In this document: piece by piece, positions 1 through 10,600 of the stretch | Numbering within the stretch: position 1 is the stretch's first letter | How the letters are laid out: each line of letters begins with the position of its first letter | Assembly (NCBI GenBank): GCA_036346255.1 | Contig: CM070639.1 | Coordinates: 258,001-322,000 of the forward strand | Source of the DNA: Ampelocalamus luodianensis | Lineage: Eukaryota; Streptophyta; Magnoliopsida; Poales; Poaceae | Direction: 5' to 3' | Length of the DNA: 64,000 nt | The notes under the pieces: generated by a model | Database searches by the model: none | What the model was told of the DNA's origin: nothing | The model's input: the letters and a program-made list of their open reading frames with translations, nothing else | Position numbers and translations under genes: made by a program

Positions 1-312
1 CAACTCCGAGCGGACGACATTAACCTGCTCGAGGAAAAGAGAAACCAGGCTTTAATCCGTTCCGCAGTCTACCAACAAGCCCTGCGCACATACTACAATC
101 GTAAGGTCCAACCTCGCAGCCTCGCTGTAGGTGACTTGGTATTGAGGCTTATCCAATCCCAGTCTAATAGGAACAAACTTTCCCCCAAATGAGAAGATCC
201 TTACACTGTGGTCGAAGTAACGCGTCCAGGATCGGTAAGACTTGCAATGGAAGACGGCCGTGTTCTCTCAAATTCTTGGAACATTGACCAGTTACGCAAG
301 TTTTATGTGTAA
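1..312 (+). pseudogene. Ty3/gypsy (Tat-type) pol, C-terminal end of integrase
   Basis: The reading frame is open from base 1 and encodes the last 103 codons of a gypsy polyprotein, ending in TAA at 310-312. It holds the integrase C-terminal part: a helix rich in R/Q/A followed by YYNRKVQPR, then GDLVLR and the short strand-rich module that ends NSWNIDQLRKFYV. This tail (GRVL..SWN...LRKFY) is usual for grass Tat-lineage elements. One codon is a stop (TGA at 190-192) where the family has Trp in a WEGPY-like motif, so the copy is inactive unless read through. The 5' part of the element lies outside the window. The antisense gene and inverted repeat that follow belong to the same element. Confidence 0.85.
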
Positions 313-1383
313 CAAGCATCTACGACAATAAAGTATCAGGTTCTCCCTAGCTTTTTTGTCTCTTTTTTGGGTTTCACTTTTATTTTCGACCATTTTTATA
401 TGCTCATTCCTCTTGTACACTGGTCGGAAAAAGGACAACGTATCTAGTCGAAGTCTCTCCTCTCTGCATGTGGTCCTGCCCGCTGGAAGGAGCTTCCTAA
501 TGTCGCCTTGTTCTTTACTATATCAACCAGTACAAAGGTTATCGGGCTCAGAAACATGGTCGAAAGTTGTTAAACAAATTCATGTCACCTTAGCTTATTT
601 TGAAAAAATAATCTAAGAAGAGTGCACCTTTTGAGATGCGTTTGACTACTTTTCAATTATCTTGATTGGTTTTTACTGGCCGGAGGAAAAAACACACCTA
701 GTCGAAGCTTCTCCTTTCTGCACGTGGTCCTACCCACTAGAAGGAACTTCCTAGCGTCGTTCTGTTTCCTACTTTTGCTGCCAGGATAACTCCGTCAGGA
801 AAAACGAAAACAGTCGAACGAATCCTTAAGGTCCTCTAGATGTTTGTTTTGCTCAAGTTGTCGTTATTGATTTGATTAATCTGGTCAGAGATGGTAACAT
901 CACCTAGTCGAAGACTTTTTTCTCTGCACGTGGTCTTGCCCACTAGAGGGAACTTCCTAGCGTCGATCTGTTTGTAATCTCTCGACTAGTGCAAGATAAT
1001 CGATACTCGAAAACTATAAGTCGAACAAACCTCTCTGTTTTCAGGAACCCTTTCTTTACTACTTTCTTAGTTTATTCCTAATAAACTAAGTAAGTAGTCG
1101 GGGGCTAAGATAAAGTTATAAACATGACTTCATTTCTTAGTCTTAGTTTTTCCGAGTTATCATCTTACGAGTTACTAACTACTCTACGAGATGTTCACAG
1201 GGAAAAGGAAGGAGAAAGGAGGAATCGTTCATTTCTGGTTTGATTATTTCTTTCTTTTTCATTATCTTACGAGTTACTAACTACTCTACGAGATGATTTG
1301 CAGGAAAAAGAAAGGATCATATATTTATCCATCACCACCAAAAAGACTTGTCTCTACAAAAATGTGTTACAAGACTACTCTGA
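313..1383. repeat. Non-coding spacer of the Tat element with three-copy direct repeat
   Basis: This is the spacer between pol and the antisense gene. A block of about 90 bp containing CTAGTCGAAG...CTGCACGTGGTC...AACTTCCTAGCGTCG occurs three times in the same orientation, near 419-508, 674-760 and 879-967, with degenerate spacing of 205-255 bp. A second short direct repeat (ATCTTACGAGTTACTAACTA) occurs near 1161 and 1264. Small ORFs here show no recognisable protein. Non-coding spacers with tandem repeats are common in Tat-lineage retrotransposons. Confidence 0.6.
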
Positions 1384-3681
1384 TCAAGTAGATTCTATCT
1401 GCATCTTCTCTGCGACCTTCTCGCCAACCGACTGCATCTCTTCGATTAACTTCTCTGCTTCAGATTCGGTGCAGTCGAAGTCGGCTTCAACAGAATGAGG
1501 ATTAAGGTTAGGATCACGGGCCTTGAGTTTTTCTAAAACAAAGCTCAGAGCCCCTTTAACCGCTTCCCTTATCGAATCATTCTGGTTGGTCTTCAGATTA
1601 GACACCAACTCTTGTAGAGTACCGACTTGTTCCCCAATGACACTCGTATAAGCAGACATCGTGTCGTCGTGAGGAGCAACCCTCCCGGCACGAAATCCAT
1701 CGAGTACATTGTTCAGAAGTGAGATATTATCTTGAAGATTAATCTTCATTGATTTCATCTCCTCCTGGGAACGAGTCGAAGCCTCATGGAGTTGTTTTAT
1801 TTCAATCAATCGATCTGAAAAGAGTAAGGATTGATTAAATGAAACGATTCTATGAGAAGATAAAACAAACCGATAACAGATAAAAGTTCCACTGACCAGC
1901 TAATTGAAAACCCAAGTTCTCAATTTTCTGATCTTTCTCCTTTGCGATACGGGAGATTTCACAGACAACTGAGGACTTCTCCCTGACCTCGATCTGGAGA
2001 GCCCCCACCTCGGCCTGAAGGGCCTTATTCTCGGCTTCTTTTTCTACAAAGGAATGAGAGTTTTTTTAAAAAGGAGGGGGGACAAAGACCAAGATCAGAA
2101 GCAGTCGTAATTACACGTACTGTTTATTTTTTTCCTGCAACCTCCGAGTTGCAGAGTTAGCCTCCTGAAGCTTCTTCAGGAGGTCGGCGACTTTATCCCT
2201 TAGCTTTTTCGACTCGGCTTTTTCAAAGTCGAGTGAATCAGCCAAGGTCTTTTCGTCGCTCTTAAACCTGAAAAGGTAAAGGGAAGACATGAACACACTT
2301 AAACAAGTGGTCGTAAGTGTTTTTACGACCGATGAGTGGTAGTAAGCTATTCTACAACTACCCCCTAGTCGTAAGTTTTTCTACGACTAGTACCAAGTCG
2401 TAAGTTTTTCTACGACAACCTTCTACGAGTACTGAACAAGTAATCAGAACGATTACGAGAGTCAGTTACTCACCACCTCTCTGCTTGCTCGCAGAGTGCT
2501 GCTTTCTCTTGTCGAAGTTTGACAAGTGGCCGATGGTATTCATAAATCGTAGTGATTTGCTCCACGGCTCTCTACAAGGGAGAAAAACGATAAGAGAAAG
2601 AAGTAAAAACCATAAGTGAGTATCGATGAATACTTACGTTCATATTTGACCAAGCAAACATGGACATTATTCGTGATGGATCCTTCAGCCCATCCATCTC
2701 TTCGACTCGTTTCCACCAGACCCCCTCAAGTCGTTCGTTGTCGAAAACATCCCCACAATTGGGAATGCTGCTGGGGTGTGGAACTCGATCGCAAGATCGG
2801 TAGGCAGAAGATCCTATGATAGAGTCAGGGCCAAAGAAATCAGAACAAAAGTTGAAGTACTCTTCTTCCTCTGACTCGATGACGGGAACACCACCTGGAG
2901 GGCCGGAAGGAACGTCCTCGACAACCTCCTTACCGGCACGGCGGTCAGCACTCTCGCTGCCACCGACCTTCGGTATCACCCTTGACGCCTCTGTAGCCTC
3001 CTCTCTAGTCTCTACGACAGCCTCGGTTGTCGTAGCGACTTCGGCATCCTCAGCGGTCGTAGTGACCCCAGCAGCCGCAGCTTCTTCCGTCGTAGGAATA
3101 GTAACCGGATCTTCGGCTACTACCGCAGTCACACCCTCGCCAGCTGAAGGAGTGACAGCGGGCTCCTCCACCGGAGCATCCCTGGGGGCTGAAGACGTCG
3201 GGCTAAAATCACAATACGCAGAAGTAAGTCAACTCGTAAAAGACAAACAGAAGTGCGGTTATTACACTTATGTTTTTACATACCTGCGTAATCGACCTAA
3301 CTCAAACTTGGGAGCAACCTTCCCGACGGAAGATTTCTTCGATTTCTTCTCAACCATTGCTGGTCGAGAAGCACTCGGGACAACAGAGTCGCCTCCCTCC
3401 CAACTTCCGGGTGGTCGAGATCGATCTCGCCACCCTAAGAGTGCTACTCCTCGGCCTCGCATCCCACCGGCGGTTTCCTTCACAAAAGACCTGAAGTTCT
3501 TCCAGTTCCCCTTTTCTAGCCGTCTTATGAAGCCACGAGAAGTCGAATCGCCCAGTTCGGGCCTTCTGGTGAGAATAACAACCCTACTCTGTGTTTCTTG
3601 TATTGGGTATCGGATTCTGATCAAGTCAAGGATCTTACTCATCGTCGAGAAAAGCCTCTCCCTTTCTATCTCTAAAGACAC
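1384..3681 (-). CDS. Antisense aORF gene of the Tat-type element (six exons)
   Basis: A spliced gene runs opposite to pol. Exons by GT-AG boundaries are 3284-3681, 2638-3202, 2474-2571, 2121-2267, 1897-2043 and 1384-1814. The product is about 590 residues. It has a basic N-terminal region, an Ala/Thr/Val/Glu-rich low-complexity stretch, an acidic patch (ESEEEEYFNF), a Trp-rich segment (GVWWKRVEEMDG), then a long C-terminal coiled coil rich in E/K/L/Q. This matches the antisense additional ORFs known from grass Tat elements, whose function is unknown. Phases agree at every junction except exon 4 to 5, which is out by one base at an A-run, so this copy may be frameshifted. The upstream-most ATG (3679-3681) lies only 2 bp from a TATA box, so translation more likely starts at the ATG at 3640-3642 or later. 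Confidence 0.6.
2300..2430. repeat. Array of short palindromes GTCGTAAG-n-CTACGAC
   Basis: Within the intron between exons 3 and 4 of the antisense gene, several copies of a palindrome-like unit (GTCGTAAGTTTTTCTACGAC and variants) sit about 30-40 bp apart. The same unit recurs at about 3945-4075 and 5120-5290, inside the two arms of the large inverted repeat, so it is a signature of this element. Each unit could form a hairpin with a 4-8 nt loop. Confidence 0.6.
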
Positions 3682-3682
3682 T

Positions 3683-3690
3683 TATTTATA
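3683..3690 (-). promoter_or_regulatory. TATA box facing the antisense gene
   Basis: TATAAATA on the minus strand, just upstream of the antisense gene. A start site about 30 bp downstream would fall near 3653, beyond the first ATG (3681) and just before the ATG at 3642. Confidence 0.5.
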
Positions 3691-4550
3691 CTACAGTGGT
3701 GGCGTTGTCGTTCGAGCTAATTAGTCGCTCACCATTATTACGTAATAATGAGAGTAATTACGGAGTAGTAACCTCCCATCTTGTCAAACGATTATCGATC
3801 GAGATAGTGGAGAATTATCGTAGTTATATCGGGCATAACTACGTATTTTGATCGCTTAGATTCGCTATTAAATGGGTCTTCGACGAGTGGACCCGATTAA
3901 TCGTGAGAAGTCATGGTAGCTGGTCATAAAGGACTTACAACGGGGTAGTCGTAGAAAGCTTACGACGGCATGCGGTCGCAGAAGACTACGACGGACGTAA
4001 TCGTAGCAGACTTACGATTACACCATAGTCGTAGAGATGCTTACGACTAGGGAGTCGAGGAGATCTTCGACTACTTGACTTGCTCTCCTTCTAATATTAG
4101 GGTATGCCATGTGACGTCATATTACATGATTATGGAATAATAAAATGAGGATTATTAGATCCTCGTCATCTAGCCCACTTCAAGTGAAAATGGCGTACTT
4201 GACCAGAAGGGTTGTAGATGATCTTTCGACCATTAGAGGTCGTAGGAAGAACGTTGAAGAAAAACTCTTCAACAAACGTTTCTCTCGACCAGAAATATGC
4301 TTGATCGAGGTAACTTGTTAAGAATATTACGATTGCAAGGTAGTCGTAGAATTTCTTACGACTTTGGAGCGATCGTGGCCTTATGATCGGAAGCAAAACT
4401 TTTTCGATCGGCTTTGCATTTGACCTGGGGGTCAAGATGGTAATTTCGCTTGGGGTGTGAAAAGTGTCTTGGGACTTTCGAACAGGCAGGTAAAAAGCCT
4501 GTCCGTCGGAGCAATTCTCGAAGCGGTGGAGACTGTTGGGATCCCACGGC

Positions 4551-4664
4551 AAGTCGGTGGCAGCGAGAGTGCTGACCGCCATGCTGGTAAGGAGGTTGCC
4601 GAGGACGTTCCTTCCGGCCTTCCAGGTGGTGTTCCCGTCACCGAGTCGTAGGAAGGAATGAAAC
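4551..4664 (+). other. Palindrome spacer: copy of part of the antisense gene in opposite orientation
   Basis: The 114-bp spacer between the inverted arms reads on the plus strand as GGSESADRHAGKEVAEDVPS and onward. It is nearly the same as the segment of the antisense gene encoded on the minus strand at about 2870-2975. A piece of the aORF coding sequence has therefore been duplicated in inverse orientation and now forms the loop of the palindrome. Confidence 0.75.
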
Positions 4665-5525
4665 GCCGTGGGATCCTGCGGTCTCCACCGCCGAATTGTT
4701 CGACGGACGGGCTTTTACCGCCATTCGAAGTCCCAAGACACTTTTCACACCTCAGCGAATTACCATCTTGACCCCGTGTCAAATGCAAAGCCGATCGGAA
4801 AAGTTTTGCTTCCGATCATAAGGTCACGATCGCCCAAAGTCGAAAATTCGCGACTACCTTGCAATCGTAATATTCTTAGCAAGTTACCTCGATCAAGCAT
4901 ATTTTCGTCGAGAAACGCTTGTTGAAGAGTTTTTCCTTCAACGTTCTTCCTACGACCTCCTAATGGTCGAAAGATCATCTACAACCCTTCGGTCAAGTAC
5001 GCCATTTTCACTTGAAGGCTAGATGACGAGGATCTAATAATCCTCATTTTATTATTCCATAATCATGTAATATGACGTCACATGGCATACCCCCTAATAT
5101 TAGAAGGGGAGAGCAAGTCAGGTAGTCGTAAGATCTCCTACGACTACCCCCTAGTCGTAAGCATCTCTACGACTATGGTGTAATCGTAAGTCCCGCTACG
5201 ACACGCCCGATTGTAAGTCTTCCTACGATCGCACCAATAAGCTTTTCTACGACTACCCCCTGGTCGTAAGTCCTTTTATGACCAGCTCTGCCACGACTTC
5301 CTCACGATTAACTAAGTCCACTCGTCAGAAGGCCCATTTAATAGTGGGAATCTAAGCAGTCAAAATATGTAGTTATGCCTGATATAACTAGAGATAATTC
5401 TCCACTATCTCGATCGATAATCGCTTGACAAAGATGGGAGGTTACTACTCCGTAATTACTCTCATTATTACGTAATAATGGTGAGCGACTAATTAGCCTC
5501 GAACGACAACGCCACCACCGCGTAG

Positions 5526-5533
5526 TATAAATA
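5526..5533 (+). promoter_or_regulatory. TATA box in the right arm / LTR-like sequence
   Basis: TATAAATA on the plus strand, the mirror copy of the box at 3683-3690. It is followed by sequence that looks like a transcribed R region. In LTR terms this would be the U3 promoter. Confidence 0.45.
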
Positions 5534-5659
5534 AGTGTCTTTAGAGATAGAAAGGAGGGCTTTTCGACAAGGAGTAAGATCCTTGACTGATCAGAATCCG
5601 TATACCCAATACAAGAAACACAGAGTAGGGTTGTTATTCTCACCGAGAAGGCCCGAACT

Positions 5660-6240
5660 CGTATAAAAATCCTCGTGTCTCTCTCGTCTGCGTGATCAAT
5701 TGTGGAGACCCCGAATCAAACAATCTTTACGTAAGATCGGTTCTAAAACACCAACAAGACTATCTTCCATGCTTGAATGATCTTGGATATTGAGATTATT
5801 GTTAATTGATATAATTAATTGTTGGAACCTCAAGATAGTTAACTATACAAAGGAGGTTCATTGAAAAATTTGTAAAGAGTCTTAGCGAGATTTGTTTTAA
5901 TTTAATTTTAGTAACATTCTAGGCTCAATGCTGAGCTGGGGTGTTACAATATCCTTGCCAACCGGAGAGATAAAGTGAGAGAGGAGAAGAAATCCAACTA
6001 GGGAGCTCGCGTAAGAGGAGATCTGTCATTGTCCCGGGTCATTCGCGCCGCCAACACATTGTGTCGACGTGAGCAGTTCGACCTCCTATTCGGGGATTCG
6101 TTTGGTTGGTGAGAGTGCCGATGTGTGACGGTCTTGGCTAGTTGCTTTGCTTTCCTCTGTATTGTGTGATAGGCTTCGATTTTTGCATCTTTATTGAGTG
6201 CCCAATCTACACGGCATTGAATCAAACATTGGATTCGGGG
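5660..6240. other. LTR-like tail and unassigned sequence
   Basis: 5660-5948 continues the LTR-like sequence past the inverted repeat (CTCTCGTCTGCGTGATC, then AT-rich, ending GGGGTGTTACA). It may be the U5 end of the Tat element's 3' LTR, but no matching 5' LTR is in the window. 5949-6240 has no gene I can support. Confidence 0.35.
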
Positions 6241-6484
6241 CGCTGATATGGCTAGGTCTTGCACCATAGAAAATAGTCATGTGATGACGATGGATTCTAC
6301 TTTTGTTAATAGTGTTTTTGTTCTAGGCTTTGCTATGTTAACGCATATATATGAGATAGATATATTTAAGTTGATGATCATGCTATTATTCATAGCCCTA
6401 AATGTGCATAGTATATATGTTGTTGTTCATTCAATTATTATTTTAGGAATTATAATAATCACAAAAGTGCGCATATACGTAACA
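6241..6484 (+). repeat. 5' LTR remnant of the copia element
   Basis: It matches about 14880-15128 (GCTAGGTCTTG...AGAAAATAGTCAT...TAGTGTTTTTGTTCTA) and ends GTAACA. The upstream three quarters of the LTR are missing. Confidence 0.7.
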
Positions 6485-6511
6485 ATCCAAAAATCTGATA
6501 GACACTTTGTG

Positions 6512-7075
6512 ATGGCTGGTTTTGCTAAGACTATGAAACCGGAGAAGTTGACCGGTGTGAACTTCAAGAGATGGCAAACAAGGGTCTAATTGTGGCTCTC
6601 GGCTATGAATATATTTTGGGTTGTGATACCAGGTCCTGCAGGACCTCGTACTACTGCACAACAAATAGAGTACAACACGGCTACAACAATATTTGTCAAG
6701 TGCATTCTAAGCATGTTGTCTGACCAGCTTTGTGATATGTATATGCACATGAAGAATACTACGGATCTATGGCATGCACTCGAACACAAGCTCGATTCCA
6801 CAGATGATGAACATGAATTGTATGTCATGGAGCAATATCATGATTACAAAATGGTTGATAACTGTTTTGTAGTCAATCAGACTCATGAACTACAATTCGT
6901 TGTGAGGGAACTCGCCCACCTTGGTTGTCAATTGCCTAACAAATTTGTGGCTAGGGGCATTATTGCCAAATTATCTCCAACTTGGAGGAATTTCGCCACA
7001 TCTCTGAAACACAAGAGGCAAAATATTTCCGTCGAGGATCTGGTTGCCAATCTTGATGTTAAAGAGAAGGCTTAG
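6512..7075 (+). pseudogene. copia gag remnant
   Basis: The ATG at 6512 opens MAGFAKTMKPEKLTGVNFKRW, typical of copia gag starts (binding of a WQ/RW motif before the capsid helices). A TAA at 6587-6589 interrupts it, and the frame then continues at 6590-7075 with capsid-like helices (ATTIFVKCILSMLSDQL, DLWHALEHKLDS). A zinc knuckle near 7215-7275 is damaged: GETSHWAKKC is readable, but the first Cys pair is lost. Capsid function in the virus-like particle is the family role; this copy cannot make it. Confidence 0.75.
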
Positions 7076-8530
7076 GCAAAAGATGTGACACCAATGGTGC
7101 AAGAGGAACAGTCTAGAGCGAACATCATGTAACATATTGACAAAGAAAAAGGCAAGATTGTTTCGACCACCAAGTTCAAAAGAACCAACAAGTAAGAAGA
7201 AAGTGAATATAAAAGATATTATTTACTTTGTTTGAGGCGAGACTAGTCATTGGGCCAAGAAATGCCGCAAACGAATGGGTAAGAAAAATCATCCAGTGTA
7301 GAAGAAGTTTGTTAATGTGATTATTGGCGAGGTCGAAGCATCTGGGTACGGTAATTTACCTAATGTCTTTTTGGCATGTCAATCTACTGATTAGTGGATT
7401 GACACAGGGGCTAATATTCATGTATGTGCTTATGCATCTAGGTCGCACGGGGTTCTTCCATCCTAATGGGGAATGAGTCACATGCTTCTGTTCTTGGTGT
7501 TGGCATGGTAGATCTGAAGTTCAGTTCAAGAAAGATCATGCGCTTGAAGAATGTGCGGTATGCCCCTACAATAAATAAGAACCTAGTTAGCGGCTCCCTT
7601 CTATGTTGAGATGGGTTCAAGTTGGCCTTCGAGTTGAATAAATTAGTCATATCAAATTTTGGACTCTTTATTGAAAAAGGCTATGAGTGCGGAGGCTTAT
7701 TCTATTTTTCTCTTTCAGATTTTTGTAATAAGGTTGTGAACTATATTTATGACTTTACGATTGATGGTGAGGACAGTGTGTGGCACTCACATTTATGTCA
7801 TATAAATTTTGGTTGTATGTCTCGGCTTTACAGTTTAAATTTAATTCTAAACTTTTATATAGTCAAAAGTTCCAAATGTCAAATTTGTGTGCAAGCGAAG
7901 CCTCACAAGTGGAGGAAAGAAATTCGACAAAATTAGAACTCATACATTCAGATTTGTGTGAGATGAATGGTATATTGACAAAAGAAGGGGAAGATATTTC
8001 ATGACTTTAATTGATGATGCCACTAGATACTTCTATGTGTATTTGTTGCAAACAAAGGATCATGTATTAGACTACTTTAAAACTTATAAAGTTGTGTCTA
8101 AGGCATGGTAGGGGGAGACTGTGTTAACCACGTGTCATGTCCTAAATAAAGTCCCCACTAAAAATAGTGAGGTAACTCCGTACAAAGGTTGGAAAGAGAG
8201 AAAACCCGCACTCTCATATTTGCGTATTTGGGGGTGCTTGGTGAAAGTCAATGTTCCAATAACTAAAAAGCGCAAACTTGGACCTAAAACAGTGGACTAT
8301 ATCTATATAGGATATACTCATCATAGTATATGCTATAGGTTTCTAGTAGTTTAATCTGGGATATTTGACATGCCAATCAATATGATAATGGAATCCTGAT
8401 ATGCTATTTTCTTTGAAAATATATTTCCCATGAAGAATTCACGTAGCTCTTCTAGTCAAGCAAATTATTTAACTCATGAACTTACCATTCCAATTGAGTA
8501 TATTGAACACACACGAACACGTGCATGAGG
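7076..8530 (+). pseudogene. copia protease and integrase remnants
   Basis: The protease motif WIDTGANIHVC is readable near 7398-7430. GAG-pre-integrase and the zinc motif follow at about 7622-7935 (VWHSHLCHINFGCM, then KCQICVQAK), then the first part of the integrase core (FMTLIDDATRYFYVYLL near 7999-8050). The core breaks off at about 8110 and resumes in GETVLTTCHVLNKVPTKNSE, so the segment with the second Asp and the Glu of the DDE triad is deleted. There are many stops. Confidence 0.7.
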
Positions 8531-8538
8531 AGAATGAC

Positions 8539-10307
8539 TAGGGATGGCAATCGGGCGCGGCGGGCACGGGTAGTGCTCGCCCATACCCATGCCCGCGACC
8601 CTGATTTTCCCCCACGGGCATGCCCGCGAAGGACGACAGGCGAAGAACCTCGCCCATACCCGTCACCCGCGGGTATGCCCGTTTACCCGTGAACAATGCA
8701 CCGCCGCCCGTGGGTACCCATCGCCCGCGAGCATGCACGTCACACATAAACAATGCACACATCAAGTTTATCACAATTCACACATCAATAGCGCATCACA
8801 CATTCAACAACTAATAAAGTCATTTGTTTGTTACATACAGGCTCTTGGCCATATTCGATGCAAACAGGAGATAAATATTTTTCACCTAGCTGTGCAGTAT
8901 GTTTGGTATACCAGTCATATTGGCCAATGATAAATATCTTGCTTGGAGCATAGTCCGTAGAACATAAACATTTTTGCTGCAAATAAAATTCCTACTTCTA
9001 ACTGATAAATATCTTGCTTAGAGCATAGTCCGTAGAACATAAACATTTTTGCTGCAAATAAAATTCCTAACTTCTAACTAAAGAATGAATTGTCAAGGTG
9101 AGCTGCTTGTTTGGTCAGTCAATCATATTTGATCTGTTTGAAGAATGAATTGTCAAGCCTGCTTGTTTGAAGAATGAACTGTCAAGGCAACTCGTAGTAG
9201 TACTCCTTGATGTGCTAGGATTACTATACGTCTAAAGAATGAATTTGTCAAGGCAATTAAGCATCTTGGCAAGAGGCACAAGAAGCGATTCACACCCCTA
9301 GAGAAGCGCTATATACATGATTCAAGTCGTGGAATGAGCTCACTCCCGGAAAATTCAACCACATAAACAAATAAACAATAGTATATGCCTCCATTCGGAG
9401 TCATGAATCATGATGGCATCTAAAATATTTCAATGCACTAAATAAACCAAGTATTAGATCCCGCATACTAAATGGCACAAATAGGCATGAGCAACTACCT
9501 ACCAGATGCGCTAGATCTCAAAGACTATCAATAAAAACCACGCAAGGATTGTGCAAGAACGGCTATGCACATGTTCACCGTTCGATGAGAACCTCGGTCG
9601 AGCTTTGAGGTCGGGCGGGCGGATCCGGAGGAGGAGGAGGTCACCGAGGAGGAGCGAGCGGCAGGCGAAGGGGCGGCCGGGAGGAGGATGGAGTGGATGC
9701 GGAGAAGGAGGAGGTCACCGGGAGGAGGAGCGGCGGGGCGGGGCGGCAGCCGGCCCGGAGGAGGATGGAGTGGATCTAGAGAAGGAGGAGGTCAGCCGGG
9801 AGGAGGAGCGGTGGCAGCGGGCTGAGAGGAGGATGGAGCGGATCTGGAGAAGAAGGAGATTGGCCGGGAAGAGGAGGAGGTTAGCCGGGAGGAGGAGGAG
9901 GAGTGGCGGCAGCCGACCGAGAGGATGACATGCAAGGCAACCGGTCGGGAGGAGGAATGGAGGAATTGGGGCTTCGCTTCGACGCTTTGTGCTCGTGGGT
10001 GGCGGCTGGGAAATGGGAATCAGGGTTGGGGAGAGAGGGTAAGTATGTGTCTTTGTGACTAGACGGTGAGGGTGAGCAGTGAGTGACTAACCCTAGGGTT
10101 TTAGTGGATCCACCTGTCAGTCTATATCGCGGGTAAACGGGCGAGACGGGTATGGGTGGAGCTCACCCATGCCTGTGCCCGTTTACCCGATGGGCAGAGA
10201 GTTTCCCCCATGTTCATGCCCGTGGGCAAAGAAAACAACCTATACCCAGCTCCATTAGGGTATTTACCCGCGGGCACGTGGGTAATCGGGCACAACTACC
10301 ATCCCTA
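8539..10307. mobile_element. hAT-like non-autonomous element inserted in copia pol
   Basis: The 1769-bp insert has terminal inverted repeats TAGGGATGG...CCATCCCTA and is flanked by an 8-bp target duplication with one mismatch (AGAATGAC at 8531-8538, AGGATGAC at 10308-10315). Removing it rejoins the copia reading frame. Both subterminal zones are full of GGGCATGCCCGCGGGTA-like repeats. The interior has a 75-bp tandem duplication, repeated AAGAATGAATTGTCAAGG, and a purine-rich GGAGGAGGAGG tract (9600-9960). No transposase ORF is present. The 8-bp duplication and short TIRs point to the hAT superfamily. Confidence 0.75.
8929..9079. repeat. 75-bp tandem duplication inside the hAT-like element
   Basis: Two near-identical units, 8929-9003 and 9004-9079, begin GATAAATATCTTGCTT and contain GCATAGTCCGTAGAACATAA. 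They differ by one substitution and a one-base indel, so the duplication is recent compared with the host element. Confidence 0.85.
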
Positions 10308-10315
10308 AGGATGAC

Positions 10316-10600
10316 AGTGTTGTAGCTCCTCGAAGAAGCAAGAGATAATGGATTGCAAAATCTTTTGGTGATGACTTCACTATGTAACTTGCGGATGATG
10401 TTCCCAAATCTATTTCAAAGGCATATGCATCTCCTGATGCAGAGTACTGGAAGGATGTGGTTCATAGTGAAATGGATTTCATTATCGCTAACAGAACTTG
10501 GGAAGTCCTCGATCGTCCATTTGGTTGCAAAGCCAGTTGGATGCAAGTGAGTGTTCGAGAAGAAGCTTAGGCCTGATGGTACAATCAAAAAGTACAATGC
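10316..10600 (+). pseudogene. copia pol linker before reverse transcriptase
   Basis: It continues the copia polyprotein between the two inserts. AYASPDAEYWKDVVHSEMDF and NRTWEVLDRPFGCKASW are readable, the normal start of the copia RT domain (EYWKEA..SE.DSI..N.TWE). It ends at KKYNA, where the next element is inserted, and the following codons (RLVAKGY) are found at 12252. Confidence 0.75.

Larger units (their letters stand above)
3554..5659. repeat. Large inverted repeat, two arms of about 1 kb
   Basis: Left arm 3554-4550 and right arm 4665-5659 are reverse complements of each other with scattered mismatches and small indels. Anchors include GGGATCCCACGGC at 4538-4550 against GCCGTGGGATCC from 4665, matching AATAATCCTCATTTTATT tracts, and AGTTCGGG (3554) against CCCGAACT (5659). 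The left arm covers the TATA box and first codons of the antisense gene; the right arm carries the same TATA box facing the plus strand. The right arm also looks like an LTR U3-R region, followed by possible U5 to about 5948. The arms are separated by a 114-bp spacer described separately. Confidence 0.8.

Noticed and set aside
2816..3724. 302-codon plus-strand frame rich in Ser/Ala/Thr/Val
   Set aside because: It is the complement of the aORF low-complexity exon and has no domain; the minus strand has splice sites and a coiled coil.
9551..9928. 125-codon Arg/Glu/Gly-rich frame
   Set aside because: It comes from the GGAGGAGGAGG tract of the non-coding hAT-like element; low complexity only.
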